DNA of 64,000 bases from positions 868,001 to 932,000 of the forward strand of contig NZ_JAFICD010000002.1 of NCBI RefSeq assembly GCF_017833525.1, in the 5' to 3' direction. The first letter of the stretch is position 1, and each line of letters starts with the position of its first letter. A program made the position numbers and the translations under genes. Shown here in pieces: positions 30,797-40,853 of the stretch. The stretch comes from Duganella sp. 1411. GTDB lineage: Bacteria; Pseudomonadota; Gammaproteobacteria; Burkholderiales; Burkholderiaceae_D. Under the pieces are notes generated by a model that was given only the letters and a program-made list of their open reading frames with translations, did not search any database and was not told the origin of the DNA.

Positions 30797-32101
30797 TCAG
30801 CTTTTACCGGCGTCTTCATCGAGCTTGCGCAGGAAGGCCATCTTGTCGGCGATCTTGCTCTCCATGCCGCGCGGCACCGGCTGGTACCAGCCCGGCTCGC
30901 GCATATCGTCCGGGAAGTAGGTTTCGCCGGCCGCGTAGGCGTGCGGCTCGTCGTGGGCATAGCGGTACTCGTGACCGTAGCCCAGTTCCTTCATCAGCTT
31001 GGTCGGGGCGTTGCGCAGGTGCACCGGCACCTCGCGCGACTTGTCCTTCTTGACGAACGCCATCGCCTGGTTGAAGGCGTTGTAGCCGGCGTTGCTCTTG
31101 GCGGCGATCGCCAGGTAGATCACCGCCTGCCCCAGCGCCAGCTCGCCCTCCGGCGAACCGAGCCGCTCGAAGGTGGCGGCGGCGTCGTTGGCCAGCTGCA
31201 TGGCGCGCGGGTCGGCCAGGCCGATGTCCTCCCACGCCATGCGGACGATGCGGCGCGACAGGTATTTGGCGTCGGCGCCGCCGTCGAGCATGCGGCACAG
31301 CCAGTACAGCGCGGCGTCCGGATTGGAGCCGCGCACCGACTTGTGCAGCGCCGAGATCTGGTCGTAGAAATTGTCGCCGCCCTTGTCGAAGCGGCGCGCG
31401 TTCAGGGTCAGCGCGTTCTGGATGAATTCGCTGGTGACCTTGTTGGTCTTGGCCGCGTTGGCGGCGGTACTGGTTTGCTCGAGCAGATTGAGCAGGCGGC
31501 GGCCGTCGCCGTCGGCGTAACCGATCAGGGTGTCGATGGCGGCGTCGTCGAACTCCAGATGCGCCAGCACCTTGGCGCGCGCCTTGGCGACCAGCTGCTT
31601 GAGCTCGTCCTCGCTGAACGATTGCAGCACGTACACCTGGGCCCGCGACAACAGCGCCGAGTTGACCTCGAACGACGGGTTCTCGGTGGTCGCGCCGATC
31701 AGGGTGACCAGGCCGGATTCGGCGTACGGCAACAGCGCGTCCTGCTGCGACTTGTTGAAGCGGTGGATCTCGTCGACGAACAGGATGGTGTGCTTGCCCA
31801 TCGTCAGGTTCTGCTGGGCCTGCTCCATCGCGGCGCGGATGTCCTTGACGCCCGAGAACACCGCCGACAAGGCGATGAACTCGCACTCGAAGGCGTTGGC
31901 CGTCAGCCGCGCCAGGGTGGTCTTGCCGACGCCGGGCGGGCCCCACAAAATCATCGAATGCGGCTGGCCCGACTCGAACGCCAGGCGCAGCGGCTTGCCC
32001 GGCCCCAGCAGGTGATGCTGGCCGATGACGTCGTCGAGCGTCTTGGGCCGCAGTGCTTCGGCGAGCGGCTGGCGCGGTTCTGTTGCAAATAGGTCAGCCA
32101 T
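30797..32101 (-). CDS. rarA: Replication-associated recombination protein A
   Basis: A 434-residue AAA+ ATPase of the RarA/MgsA/WRNIP1 family acting at stalled replication forks. Walker A is GPPGVGKTT near residue 54, Walker B FVDEIHRFNKSQQD near residue 108, and sensor 1 is GATTENPSFEV. The C-terminal tetramerisation domain contains NAGYNAFNQAM. Gene order ftsK-lolA-rarA is the usual one in betaproteobacteria. Confidence 0.96.
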   Translation of the reverse strand: MADLFATEPRQPLAEALRPKTLDDVIGQHHLLGPGKPLRLAFESGQPHSMILWGPPGVGKTTLARLTANAFECEFIALSAVFSGVKDIRAAMEQAQQNLTMGKHTILFVDEIHRFNKSQQDALLPYAESGLVTLIGATTENPSFEVNSALLSRAQVYVLQSFSEDELKQLVAKARAKVLAHLEFDDAAIDTLIGYADGDGRRLLNLLEQTSTAANAAKTNKVTSEFIQNALTLNARRFDKGGDNFYDQISALHKSVRGSNPDAALYWLCRMLDGGADAKYLSRRIVRMAWEDIGLADPRAMQLANDAAATFERLGSPEGELALGQAVIYLAIAAKSNAGYNAFNQAMAFVKKDKSREVPVHLRNAPTKLMKELGYGHEYRYAHDEPHAYAAGETYFPDDMREPGWYQPVPRGMESKIADKMAFLRKLDEDAGKS

Positions 32102-32115
32102 AGTGCCTTGAAATG

Positions 32116-32146
32116 GAAAAACGCCGCGGCGTCAATGCCGCGGCGT
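32116..32146 (-). terminator. Terminator after lolA
   Basis: ACGCCGCGG at 32121-32129 pairs with CCGCGGCGT at 32138-32146. On the minus strand a T-run follows, 20 bases after the lolA stop and just before rarA. Confidence 0.8.
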
Positions 32147-32165
32147 CGATCGCTTGCTTGAGTCT

Positions 32166-32798
32166 TTAATTATTGAACACGTCCGCGCCCTTCGGCATGA
32201 CGAATTTAAAACTCGTCGCCGTCAGCGCGGGATTTTTCTCGAATTTGCTGAACGTCAGCACCGAGGTCTGGCCGAAGGAATCCTTGAGCTCCATCGCCTG
32301 CGGCAAGCCGTCGCGCAGGCCGATGGCGATTTGCTCGAAGCTGGTGTCCTTGGCCTTGGGCACGGCCTTGAGCCACTCCATGCCGTCCCTGGTGCCCGCT
32401 TCCGACAGGGTGAAGTTCTTTTCCAGATCGTTGCTGCCGAACAGGATGGCCGCCGGCGACGAGCCCAGCGCGTCACCCAGGCGCTTGGTGGTGACCTGGT
32501 TCAAGTCCTTGTCGAAGATGTAGAGCTTGTCGCCGTCGGCCTGCAGCACCTGCTCGTAAGGTTTCACGTAGGTCCAGATGAACTTGCCGGGACGGGCGAA
32601 CAGGAAGGTGCCGCTCGACTGCTGCGACGGCTTGGCCGCCTCGCCGTTGGTGTTCTTGATTTGCCGCTGCGTGAACTCGCCCTTGGCCGCCTTGGTCGAG
32701 GCGACGAAGGTCTTGAACTGGTCCAGCGCCGTGGCGCCGGCGGCGCCCGCCAGCAGCAGGCCGGCCGTCAGCATCACGAGGTTTTTTGCATACTTCAT
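32166..32798 (-). CDS. lolA: Outer-membrane lipoprotein carrier LolA
   Basis: Periplasmic chaperone that carries lipoproteins from LolCDE to LolB. 210 residues, with a signal peptide ending near GAAGATA. The LolA features [31 protein letters not shown] and [17 protein letters not shown] occur in order. It lies 18 bases after ftsK on the same strand. Confidence 0.95.
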   Translation of the reverse strand: MKYAKNLVMLTAGLLLAGAAGATALDQFKTFVASTKAAKGEFTQRQIKNTNGEAAKPSQQSSGTFLFARPGKFIWTYVKPYEQVLQADGDKLYIFDKDLNQVTTKRLGDALGSSPAAILFGSNDLEKNFTLSEAGTRDGMEWLKAVPKAKDTSFEQIAIGLRDGLPQAMELKDSFGQTSVLTFSKFEKNPALTATSFKFVMPKGADVFNN

Positions 32799-32816
32799 AC
32801 GATATCTATTCCTTTG

Positions 32817-35198
32817 TTATTCCGCACTGGCGGCCGGGACCAGGATGTCGCGATTGCCGTTCGATTGCATCGCCGAGACGACGCCGCTATTTTCCATCTG
32901 TTCCAGCAAACGCGCCGCGCGGTTATAGCCGATGCGCAAATGGCGCTGCACCAGCGAGATCGACGCGCGGCGGTTCTTCAACACCACCTGCACCGCCTGG
33001 TCGTACATCGGATCGGCCTCGCCGCCGCCCTCGCCGGCGCCCTCGCCGGCCGCGCCGCCCTCGCCTTCCAGGGTGCCGCCTTCGAGGATGCCGTCGATGT
33101 AGTTCGGCTCGCCCGTGGTCTTGAGGTGCTTGACCACGCGGTGCACCTCGTCATCGGAGACGAAGGCGCCGTGCACCCGCACCGGCAGGCCGGTGCCCGG
33201 CGGCATGTACAGCATGTCGCCCATGCCCAGCAGGGTTTCCGCGCCCATCTGGTCGAGAATGGTGCGCGAGTCGATCTTGGACGACACCTGGAACGCGATC
33301 CGGGTCGGGATGTTGGCCTTGATCAGGCCGGTGATCACATCCACAGATGGGCGCTGCGTCGCCAGAATCAAGTGCAAGCCGGCCGCGCGCGCCTTTTGCG
33401 CGATACGGGCGATCAATTCCTCGACCTTTTTGCCGACGACCATCATCAGGTCGGCCAGCTCGTCGATGATGATGACGATGGTCGGCAGTTTTTCCAGCGG
33501 CTCCGGCGAGTCCGGCGTCAGGCTGAACGGATTCGGGATGTGCTCCTCGCGCTTCTTGGCCTCGGCGATCTTGGCGTTGTAGCCGGCCAGGTTGCGCACG
33601 CCCAGCTTGGACATCAGCTTGTAGCGGCGCTCCATCTCGTTGACCGCCCAGTTGAGCGCGTGGCCGGCCTGGCGCATGTCGGTCACCACCGGCGCCAGCA
33701 GGTGCGGAATGCCCTCGTAGACCGACATCTCCAGCATCTTCGGATCGATCAGGATCATGCGCACGTCGGCCGGATCGGACTTGTACAGCAGCGACAGGAT
33801 GGTGGCGTTGATGCCGACCGACTTACCGGAACCGGTGGTACCGGCCACCAGCAAGTGCGGCATCTTGGCCAGGTCGGCGACGACGGCCTTGCCGGCGATG
33901 TCCTTGCCCAGCGCCACCGTCAGCGGCGACGGGTTGTCGTTGTAGACCTTGGAGCCGACGATCTCGGAGAGGCGCACGATCTGGCGCTTGGCGTTGGGCA
34001 GCTCGAGCGCCATGTAATTCTTGCCGGGGATGGTTTCGACCACGCGGATCGACGTCAGCGACAGCGAGCGCGCCAGGTCGCGCGCCAGGCCGACGATCTG
34101 GCTGCCCTTGACGCCGGTGGCCGGCTCGATCTCGTAACGGGTGACCACCGGACCCGGATAGGCCGCCACGACCTTAGCCTCGACGCCGAAGTCCGACAGC
34201 TTCTTCTCGATCAGGCGGCTGGTGAACTCCAGCGTCTCGACCGGCACGGTCTCCAGCACCTCGGCCGCCTCGTCCAGCAGCGACAGGGCCGGCAGCTGGG
34301 TGTCGCCGCTGAGGTCCTGGAACAGCACGGCCTGGCGCTCCTTCTCGACGCGCTCGGACTTGACCACGGCGACGATTTGCGGCTCGATCTTGACCGGCGC
34401 CGCCACCACGTGCTTCTCGACGTGCTTGGCGCGCTCGATGACGACCACCTCCTCGCGCTTGACGGCCGCCACTTCGCCCTGGCGGCGGTCCTCGCGGTAC
34501 TGGTAGCGCTGGATGAACCATTCGATGCCGGTTTCGATGGCGTAGCCGATGCGCTCGGCCACCGCCAGCCACGACACGTGGAAGAACAGGCTGAAACCGA
34601 GGCCGAACAGCAGCAGCAACAGCAAGGTCGCGCCGGTGAAGCCGAACGCCACGTGCGACGAGTGGCCGATCAGCTCGCCCAGCACGCCGCCCGGCGCGCG
34701 CGGCAGTTCGGCGTGGATCGAGTACATGCGCAGGTATTCCAGGCCGACGCTGCCGGCGAACAGCAGCAGGAAGCCGATGGCGCGTATCAAGCCCTCCTGC
34801 GCGTGCTCGGGATCGGCCTCCTTCGACATCACGTATTTCTGGGTCAGCTTGCGGTAACCGTTCCAGACCAGGCGCAGCAGGCAAAACGCCCACCACCAGG
34901 CGGAGATGCCGAAGATGTACAGCAGCAGGTCGGACAGCCAGGCGCCGGCGCGGCCGCCCAGGTTGGTCACCTTGGGCACCAGCGTTTCATGCGACCAGCC
35001 CGGGTCCATCTTGTTGTAGCTGGCCAGTATCAGCACGAAATACAGGCCCAGCACGGCCAGCGCCAGCCAGCGCGCCTCCGACAGCAGCCGCACCAGCCGG
35101 TTCGGCAGGGGCTGGCGCTCGGTCGGGGTGCGGGTATAGCCCGGCGAGGAGGACGCTCCAACTTTTGATGGCCTCTCCTGAACTTTTTTACTGCTCAT
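32817..35198 (-). CDS. ftsK: DNA translocase FtsK
   Basis: Membrane-anchored DNA motor for chromosome segregation at division. 793 residues: four N-terminal membrane segments (about residues 40-210), a short charged linker, and a RecA-like motor with Walker [13 protein letters not shown] near residue 457 and Walker [13 protein letters not shown]. The C-terminal gamma winged helix is [24 protein letters not shown] Gly/Glu-rich stretch ([20 protein letters not shown]) separates motor and gamma domain. It is divergent from trxB. Confidence 0.97.
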   Translation of the reverse strand: MSSKKVQERPSKVGASSSPGYTRTPTERQPLPNRLVRLLSEARWLALAVLGLYFVLILASYNKMDPGWSHETLVPKVTNLGGRAGAWLSDLLLYIFGISAWWWAFCLLRLVWNGYRKLTQKYVMSKEADPEHAQEGLIRAIGFLLLFAGSVGLEYLRMYSIHAELPRAPGGVLGELIGHSSHVAFGFTGATLLLLLLFGLGFSLFFHVSWLAVAERIGYAIETGIEWFIQRYQYREDRRQGEVAAVKREEVVVIERAKHVEKHVVAAPVKIEPQIVAVVKSERVEKERQAVLFQDLSGDTQLPALSLLDEAAEVLETVPVETLEFTSRLIEKKLSDFGVEAKVVAAYPGPVVTRYEIEPATGVKGSQIVGLARDLARSLSLTSIRVVETIPGKNYMALELPNAKRQIVRLSEIVGSKVYNDNPSPLTVALGKDIAGKAVVADLAKMPHLLVAGTTGSGKSVGINATILSLLYKSDPADVRMILIDPKMLEMSVYEGIPHLLAPVVTDMRQAGHALNWAVNEMERRYKLMSKLGVRNLAGYNAKIAEAKKREEHIPNPFSLTPDSPEPLEKLPTIVIIIDELADLMMVVGKKVEELIARIAQKARAAGLHLILATQRPSVDVITGLIKANIPTRIAFQVSSKIDSRTILDQMGAETLLGMGDMLYMPPGTGLPVRVHGAFVSDDEVHRVVKHLKTTGEPNYIDGILEGGTLEGEGGAAGEGAGEGGGEADPMYDQAVQVVLKNRRASISLVQRHLRIGYNRAARLLEQMENSGVVSAMQSNGNRDILVPAASAE

Positions 35199-35284
35199 AG
35201 GTATTAAGGTGTTGCAACGTTAGCGGGGAGGAAATATTCATATACCGGTATTTTACGTCATGAACGGGTCAACCGACCCGACGA

Positions 35285-35314
35285 TTCATGCTCTTCGCCT
35301 GCTTGCACTATAAT
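35285..35314 (+). promoter_or_regulatory. Candidate trxB promoter
   Basis: TATAAT at 35309-35314 lies 18 bases after TTCATG at 35285-35290. It stands about 120 bases upstream of trxB in the gap divergent from ftsK. Confidence 0.5.
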
Positions 35315-35408
35315 CTAGTATTGCCTGCGTGAATGCGATGGCGACCGCTGGCGTACCTGCCGACAGCCGCCCTTGCCTCCACTCTAAACGCCCCCAAATT
35401 CGGATTAA

Positions 35409-36386
<978 letters not shown>

Positions 36387-36388
36387 CA

Positions 36389-37057
36389 GTGGGCCTGAAA
36401 GACTTCGCCGACCTGAAATCCCTGGCCAAGCAGCTCAAGGAACAGGCCGACGCGCGCGCCGCCGCCGAGGCCGAGCGCGTCAAACGGGAGAAAACGCAGG
36501 CGGTGGAGGCCAACATCTTCCAGTCCAGCGTGGGCGGCGTCAAGCGCATGCCGGTGTCGGACCGCTACGTGCCGTCGTTGCCGAAGTCGGCCGGGCCGGT
36601 GGCCGCGCCGGCGCGCAAGCTGACACAGGCGGAGGACGACGCGGCGGTGCTGCGCGAGTCGCTGTCGGACCTGTTTGAAGTCGATCATTATCTGGAAGAG
36701 GACCCGGCGCTCAACTACGCGGCGCCGGGCGTCGGCCCGGACATCGTCAAGAAGATGCGCAAGGGCCACTGGCCGGTGCAGGACGAGCTCGATCTGCACG
36801 GCCTGCGGCGCGACGCCGCGCGCGACGCCATCGGCGACTTCCTGCGCAAGTCGGCGATGCGCAACCACCGCTGCGTGTGCGTGATCCACGGGCGCGGCTT
36901 CGGTTCGAAAAGCCAGGAGCCGGTGCTCAAGTCGATGGTGCACAGCTGGCTGGTGCAGAAGGAGGAAGTGGTGGCCTTCTGCCAGGCGCGGCCGTCCGAA
37001 GGCGGCGAAGGCGCGTTGATCGTGCTGCTGCGCGCGGCATTAATACCGCAAAGATAA
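36389..37057 (+). CDS. Smr-domain protein
   Basis: 222 residues with GTG start at 36389 preceded by GGAG. The N-terminal half is charged and helical, probably partly coiled coil (residues 10-45). The C-terminal Smr domain (about 130-215) has the two hallmark motifs ELDLHGLRRDAARDAI and VIHGRGFGSKSQEPVLKSMV. Smr domains act as nucleases or bind RNA and DNA. It is cotranscribed with trxB. Confidence 0.93.
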   Translation: MGLKDFADLKSLAKQLKEQADARAAAEAERVKREKTQAVEANIFQSSVGGVKRMPVSDRYVPSLPKSAGPVAAPARKLTQAEDDAAVLRESLSDLFEVDHYLEEDPALNYAAPGVGPDIVKKMRKGHWPVQDELDLHGLRRDAARDAIGDFLRKSAMRNHRCVCVIHGRGFGSKSQEPVLKSMVHSWLVQKEEVVAFCQARPSEGGEGALIVLLRAALIPQR

Positions 37058-37072
37058 CCGAGCCACGGAGAC

Positions 37073-37168
37073 ACGTAGGGCGGATTAGCGCAGCGTAATC
37101 CGCCATGCATGTTCCGTCGGCGGCTCATCAATGGCGGATTACGCGCTGCGCGCTAATCCGCCCTACGT
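37073..37168. repeat. Dispersed palindromic repeat, family A, copy 3
   Basis: ACGTAGGGCGGATTAGCG at 37073-37090 pairs with CGCTAATCCGCCCTACGT at 37151-37168, and an inner GTAATCCGCCAT/ATGGCGGATTAC pair lies inside. This makes a two-tier palindrome of about 96 bases between the Smr and TRIC genes. Confidence 0.85.
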
Positions 37169-37268
37169 GCCTCCACGACGCATCAAGATCCCCGGGACAT
37201 AAGTGGCTCACACGTAAGTGTTGCGGCATGTTAACCTACGGGCATCGCCACTACGTCCGTTTTCCTAC

Positions 37269-37898
37269 ATGAAGCCCGTCCCCGTCCACGTTTCCCTGAT
37301 CACCGTCATCGAAATCGTGGCCATCCTGGTGGGCGCGTTCTCCGGCTTCGTCGAGGCCCGCCGCAAGCGCATGGATCTGGTCGGCGTGTTCACCGTCGCC
37401 TTCATCACCGCGTTCGGCGGCGGCACCTTGCGCGACATCCTGCTCGACCGCCGTCCGCTGTTCTGGGTCATGCACCAGGAATACGCGATCCTCATCTTCG
37501 TGCTGGCGCTGATCGCCGTGCCGCTGATGCGCACCTTGCGCCAGATCCTGTCCGAACGCCTGATCGTCATCGCCGACGCCATCGGCCTGGGCCTGTTCGC
37601 CGTGGCCGGCGTGTCGCAAGCGCAGGCGGCCGGCATGCCGCTGTTCATCGCCTCGATGATGGGCGTGATCACCGGCATCTTCGGCGGCGTGCTGCGCGAT
37701 ATCGTCTGCAACGAGGTGCCGATGGTCTTCCGCGACGGCAAGCCGTACGCCATCTGCGCCTTCTTCGGCTGCTGGATGTACATCGGCCTGCAGTACACCA
37801 AAGTCTCCGACGACTACGCGCTGTGGGTCAGCGCCACCTTCATCACCACCCTGCGGCTGGTGACGTGGAAGTTCGACCTGCGCATCGGGCGCCACTGA
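37269..37898 (+). CDS. TRIC-type channel/YadS family membrane protein
   Basis: 209 residues with seven membrane segments built from two related three-helix halves. Each half carries the family motif, TAFGGGTLRDILL near residue 48 and GIFGGVLRDIVCNEVP near residue 137. The family includes trimeric intracellular cation channels; bacterial members form potassium-permeable trimers. ATG at 37269 gives a compact N-terminus; an in-frame upstream start at 37218 is less likely. Confidence 0.9.
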   Translation: MKPVPVHVSLITVIEIVAILVGAFSGFVEARRKRMDLVGVFTVAFITAFGGGTLRDILLDRRPLFWVMHQEYAILIFVLALIAVPLMRTLRQILSERLIVIADAIGLGLFAVAGVSQAQAAGMPLFIASMMGVITGIFGGVLRDIVCNEVPMVFRDGKPYAICAFFGCWMYIGLQYTKVSDDYALWVSATFITTLRLVTWKFDLRIGRH

Positions 37899-38026
37899 CC
37901 GCAGCTGAAATCTTCTTCGTACGAACCGGCCGATTAGCGCTGATCTTCATCTTCGCCGAACTGTCCGGCCGGCCAATGGTCCAAACTGCTGCGGCACCAC
38001 GCGGCCGATACTAAAGGGAGAGGATC

Positions 38027-38059
38027 ATGGCACAGGCCAAGACGGAAGGGTCGAAATGA
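38027..38059 (+). CDS. Ten-codon leader ORF before the ORF6N gene
   Basis: ATG at 38027 has a strong GGGAGAGG site upstream. It is followed by ten codons (MAQAKTEGSK), and its TGA at 38057-38059 overlaps the ATG of the ORF6N gene. The overlap suggests translational coupling. It may also be the remnant of a longer N-terminus lost by frameshift. Confidence 0.35.
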   Translation: MAQAKTEGSK

Positions 38060-38673
38060 TGAGCCCGAAGCCACAAACTTCGACGCAGGCGCTGCTGGTC
38101 CACATCGAGCACCGAATTCTGCTCGTTCGCGCCCAGAAGATCATGCTCGATACCGATCTGGCCCTTCTTTATGGCGTAACAACGAGCGCCTTGGTACAAG
38201 CGGTCAAGCGCAACCTGAACCGTTTCCCAGATGACTTCATGTTCCAGCTCAACGCCGGCGAATGGGAGACTTTGAGATCACAATCTGTGATCTCAAACGT
38301 CGGACGCGGCGGTCGGCGCTATGCGCCATATGCGTTCACCGAGCAAGGCGTTGCAATGCTCTCTTCCGTGTTGAACAGCGCGCAGGCCATCGCCGTCAAC
38401 ATCGAGATCGTGCGCGCCTTCGTGCGCCTGCGCCAAGTGATCGCATCGAACAAGGAACTGGCCCAACGCTTGGACCAGTTGGAAAACAAGGCCGAACTAA
38501 TGTCTTTGAAGAACGACACCTTCGAACACAACACCCGGGTTCAGCTCAAGCAGGTTTTTGACGCCATCCGCGATTTGATGACGCCGCCCGAGCCGGCGAC
38601 GAAACGATCCATCGGCTTTGTGACGCCCGACGTAGCGCCGACTAAGCCGAAAGCAGCTAAAGCAAAGAGCTAG
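38056..38673 (+). CDS. ORF6N-domain protein (phage antirepressor-like)
   Basis: 205 residues. The N-terminal ORF6N domain (about residues 15-100) has the family pattern ILLVRAQKIMLDTDLALLYG, then AVKRNLNRFPDDFMFQL and YAFTEQGVAMLSSVL. A helical, probably coiled-coil middle (about 125-165) follows, with a Pro/Lys-rich tail. ORF6N domains occur in phage antirepressors and toxin-like islands and are thought to bind DNA. GGAAGGG precedes the ATG. Its base composition is lower in GC than its neighbours', suggesting transfer. No other phage genes are near. Confidence 0.85.
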   Translation: MMSPKPQTSTQALLVHIEHRILLVRAQKIMLDTDLALLYGVTTSALVQAVKRNLNRFPDDFMFQLNAGEWETLRSQSVISNVGRGGRRYAPYAFTEQGVAMLSSVLNSAQAIAVNIEIVRAFVRLRQVIASNKELAQRLDQLENKAELMSLKNDTFEHNTRVQLKQVFDAIRDLMTPPEPATKRSIGFVTPDVAPTKPKAAKAKS

Positions 38674-38934
38674 CCTTTTCTTAGTTGCCCCAAGCTAGCC
38701 CGCCCCAGGGCCCGGGTAAACTGCACGGCTTGCTCGAAAATTGTTGCGAAATTCACATTCCCTAGCATGGATGCCCATCCCGAAACCGATTCCGTCGAAA
38801 CGCAATCCTGCTCAACTGTGTGATTTATTCATCATTGTTGCTCACGTACTGTTGACCTCGCCTGCGCAAAAAAAGACTATGGAACTCGCGTGCCGGCGCG
38901 TCCAAACAACATCTACAACATTCGGGAGACACAA

Positions 38935-40671
38935 TTGGACCACACCACACTGCGCGCCCTCGCCGGCGCGGCGGCGCTGACCCTGCTCGCCGGTTGCGGC
39001 GGCGGCTCGGCCGACACCGCCACCACCACCGCCAACCGCCTCAGCGCCGAAACCGTCGTCTCGGCGACCGACGCCGCCGCCACGTTCGGCCTGACCGAGG
39101 ACGCCAATTTCTACACCGTCGACACCGGCGCCGGACTGGTCTTCAAGATCCGCCGCACCGACAACGGCGTCAGCACACAATCGGCCGGCGACATCGCCTC
39201 GATGGTCTACAACGGCGTGCAATACCAGGACCAGTCGCGCGGCTCGCAGCTCAACTCCGGCTTCGACTACCTGTACACGGGCGTGTCGGCGGTCGACGTC
39301 AGCGCCACCACCGTCGGCGCCGACACCATCAAGATCACCGTCCGGGCCGGCGACCTGACGCATTACTACCTGGCGCGCCGCGGCCAGGCCAACATCTACA
39401 TGGGCACCTACTTCACCAGCGAGCCGAGCACCTTGGGGCTGGCGCGCTTCATCGTGCGCGTGCCGATCGCCGTGCTGCCGAACGGGCCGACGCCGTCCGA
39501 CATCCGCAACAACACCGGCGCCATCGAGTCCGGCGACGTGTTCGGCATGGCCAACGGCGAGACGCGCTCCAAGCATTACTCCAACATCCGCCTGAAGGAT
39601 TGGCGCTACTTCGGCGCGACCGGCCCCGGCGTCGGCCTGTGGATGGTGCGCGACAACAACGAGGGCAACTCGGGCGGCCCGTTCTACCGCAGCCTGATCA
39701 ACCAGGCCACGTCCACCAACCAGGAGCTGACCTACATCATCAACTACGGCGAGGGACAAACCGAGGCCTTCCGCCCCGGCATCCTCAACACCTATACGAT
39801 GAGCTTTACCGGCGGCGGCGCGCCGGCCGCGCTCGACACCTCGTGGTTCGCCGGCATGGGCATGACCGGCTACGTGCCGGCCAGCGCGCGCGGCGGCGTG
39901 GCCGGGGTCGGCATCGGCAACCGCGACAGCCGCTACACCTACACGGTCGGCTTCGCCAACGCGACCGCGCAGTACTGGGTCGACGCCGACGCCGCCAGCG
40001 GCCACTTCGACAGCCGCGGCATGATCCCCGGCACCTACACGATGACGATCTACAAGAACGAGCTGGCGGTCGACAGCCGCAGCGTCACCGTCACGGCCGG
40101 CGGCATGGCCACGCTCAACACGATCAACATCGCCAACGACCCGAGCAGCACGGCCGCGCTGTGGCGCATCGGCGACTGGGACGGCACGCCGCTCGAGTTC
40201 ATCAACGGCGCCAGGGTCAGCACGATGCACCCGTCGGATGTGCGGATGGCCGCGTGGACGGTGCCGGACTATGTGATCGGCGCGTCGAACGCGGCCACCG
40301 GCTTCCCGGCCTACCAGTGGAAGGACATCAACAACAACACGGTGATCCGCTTTAATTTGACGGCCGGCCAGATCAGGAACTACACCTTGCGCGCCGGGAT
40401 CACCGTCGCCACGGCCGGCGGGCGGCCCAAGATCGCCGTCAACAATTGGTCGTCGGCCAACCCGGCCGCGTCGACCCAGCCGAAGACGCGCACGCTGACG
40501 GTCGGCATCTACCGGGGCAACAACACCACGTTCAATTTCGACATCCCGGCCAGCGCGCTCGTGGTCGGGCAGAACACGGTGACGTTGACGGCGATCAGCG
40601 GCACCACCAGCACGGGTTGGCTGAGCCCGGGCTATTCGTGGGACGCGGTCGACATGGTGCCGGCTCCGTAA
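38935..40671 (+). CDS. Rhamnogalacturonan lyase-like lipoprotein (PL4 family)
   Basis: 578 residues starting at TTG 38935, chosen because GGGAG precedes it and the lipoprotein signal (LLAGC, cysteine near residue 21) then lies correctly. The N-terminal lyase domain holds the PL4-like stretch ETRSKHYSNIRLKDWRYFG and DNNEGNSGGPFYRSL. A fibronectin-like domain (about residues 355-420) and a C-terminal carbohydrate-binding-like domain follow. PL4 enzymes cleave the rhamnogalacturonan I backbone of pectin by beta-elimination. The segment where PL4 enzymes have a Gly-His before QTE reads NYGEGQTEAFR here, so one catalytic residue may differ. It may work with the TonB receptor on the other strand. 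Confidence 0.8.
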   Translation: MDHTTLRALAGAAALTLLAGCGGGSADTATTTANRLSAETVVSATDAAATFGLTEDANFYTVDTGAGLVFKIRRTDNGVSTQSAGDIASMVYNGVQYQDQSRGSQLNSGFDYLYTGVSAVDVSATTVGADTIKITVRAGDLTHYYLARRGQANIYMGTYFTSEPSTLGLARFIVRVPIAVLPNGPTPSDIRNNTGAIESGDVFGMANGETRSKHYSNIRLKDWRYFGATGPGVGLWMVRDNNEGNSGGPFYRSLINQATSTNQELTYIINYGEGQTEAFRPGILNTYTMSFTGGGAPAALDTSWFAGMGMTGYVPASARGGVAGVGIGNRDSRYTYTVGFANATAQYWVDADAASGHFDSRGMIPGTYTMTIYKNELAVDSRSVTVTAGGMATLNTINIANDPSSTAALWRIGDWDGTPLEFINGARVSTMHPSDVRMAAWTVPDYVIGASNAATGFPAYQWKDINNNTVIRFNLTAGQIRNYTLRAGITVATAGGRPKIAVNNWSSANPAASTQPKTRTLTVGIYRGNNTTFNFDIPASALVVGQNTVTLTAISGTTSTGWLSPGYSWDAVDMVPAP

Positions 40672-40708
40672 AACCCTCCCCCGCACGCGTTTGGCGAGAC
40701 GCAAGCGC

Positions 40709-40760
40709 CGCCGCTTAGGGGTCGTACCCGCCGGGTACGACCCCGCATGGCCGTGCGGGG
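40709..40760. repeat. Palindromic repeat, family B, copy 2
   Basis: The same unit as at 30736: CGCCGCTTAG, then GGGGTCGTACCC-GCC-GGGTACGACCCC at 40718-40744, then GCATGGCCGTGCGGG. The palindrome centre is three bases shorter than in copy 1. Confidence 0.75.
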
Positions 40761-40761
40761 C

Positions 40762-40795
40762 AAAAAAAATCCCGCGCGGGCCAAGCCCGGGCGGG
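40762..40795 (-). terminator. Terminator of the TonB receptor gene
   Basis: Read on the minus strand, a GC-rich hairpin (CCCGCCCGGGC-TTG-GCCCGCGCGGG) is followed by eight T residues, about 60 bases after the stop of the receptor gene. Confidence 0.8.
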
Positions 40796-40853
40796 AGGAA
40801 AGATCGTCGGCGTGGAGAGCGTCCCCGCCGGCGGATCGAGGATTACGCCGCGA

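Noticed and set aside
32154..35168. Plus-strand frame of 1004 codons opposite lolA and ftsK
   Set aside because: A shadow of ftsK and lolA; no domain signatures and strongly biased residues.
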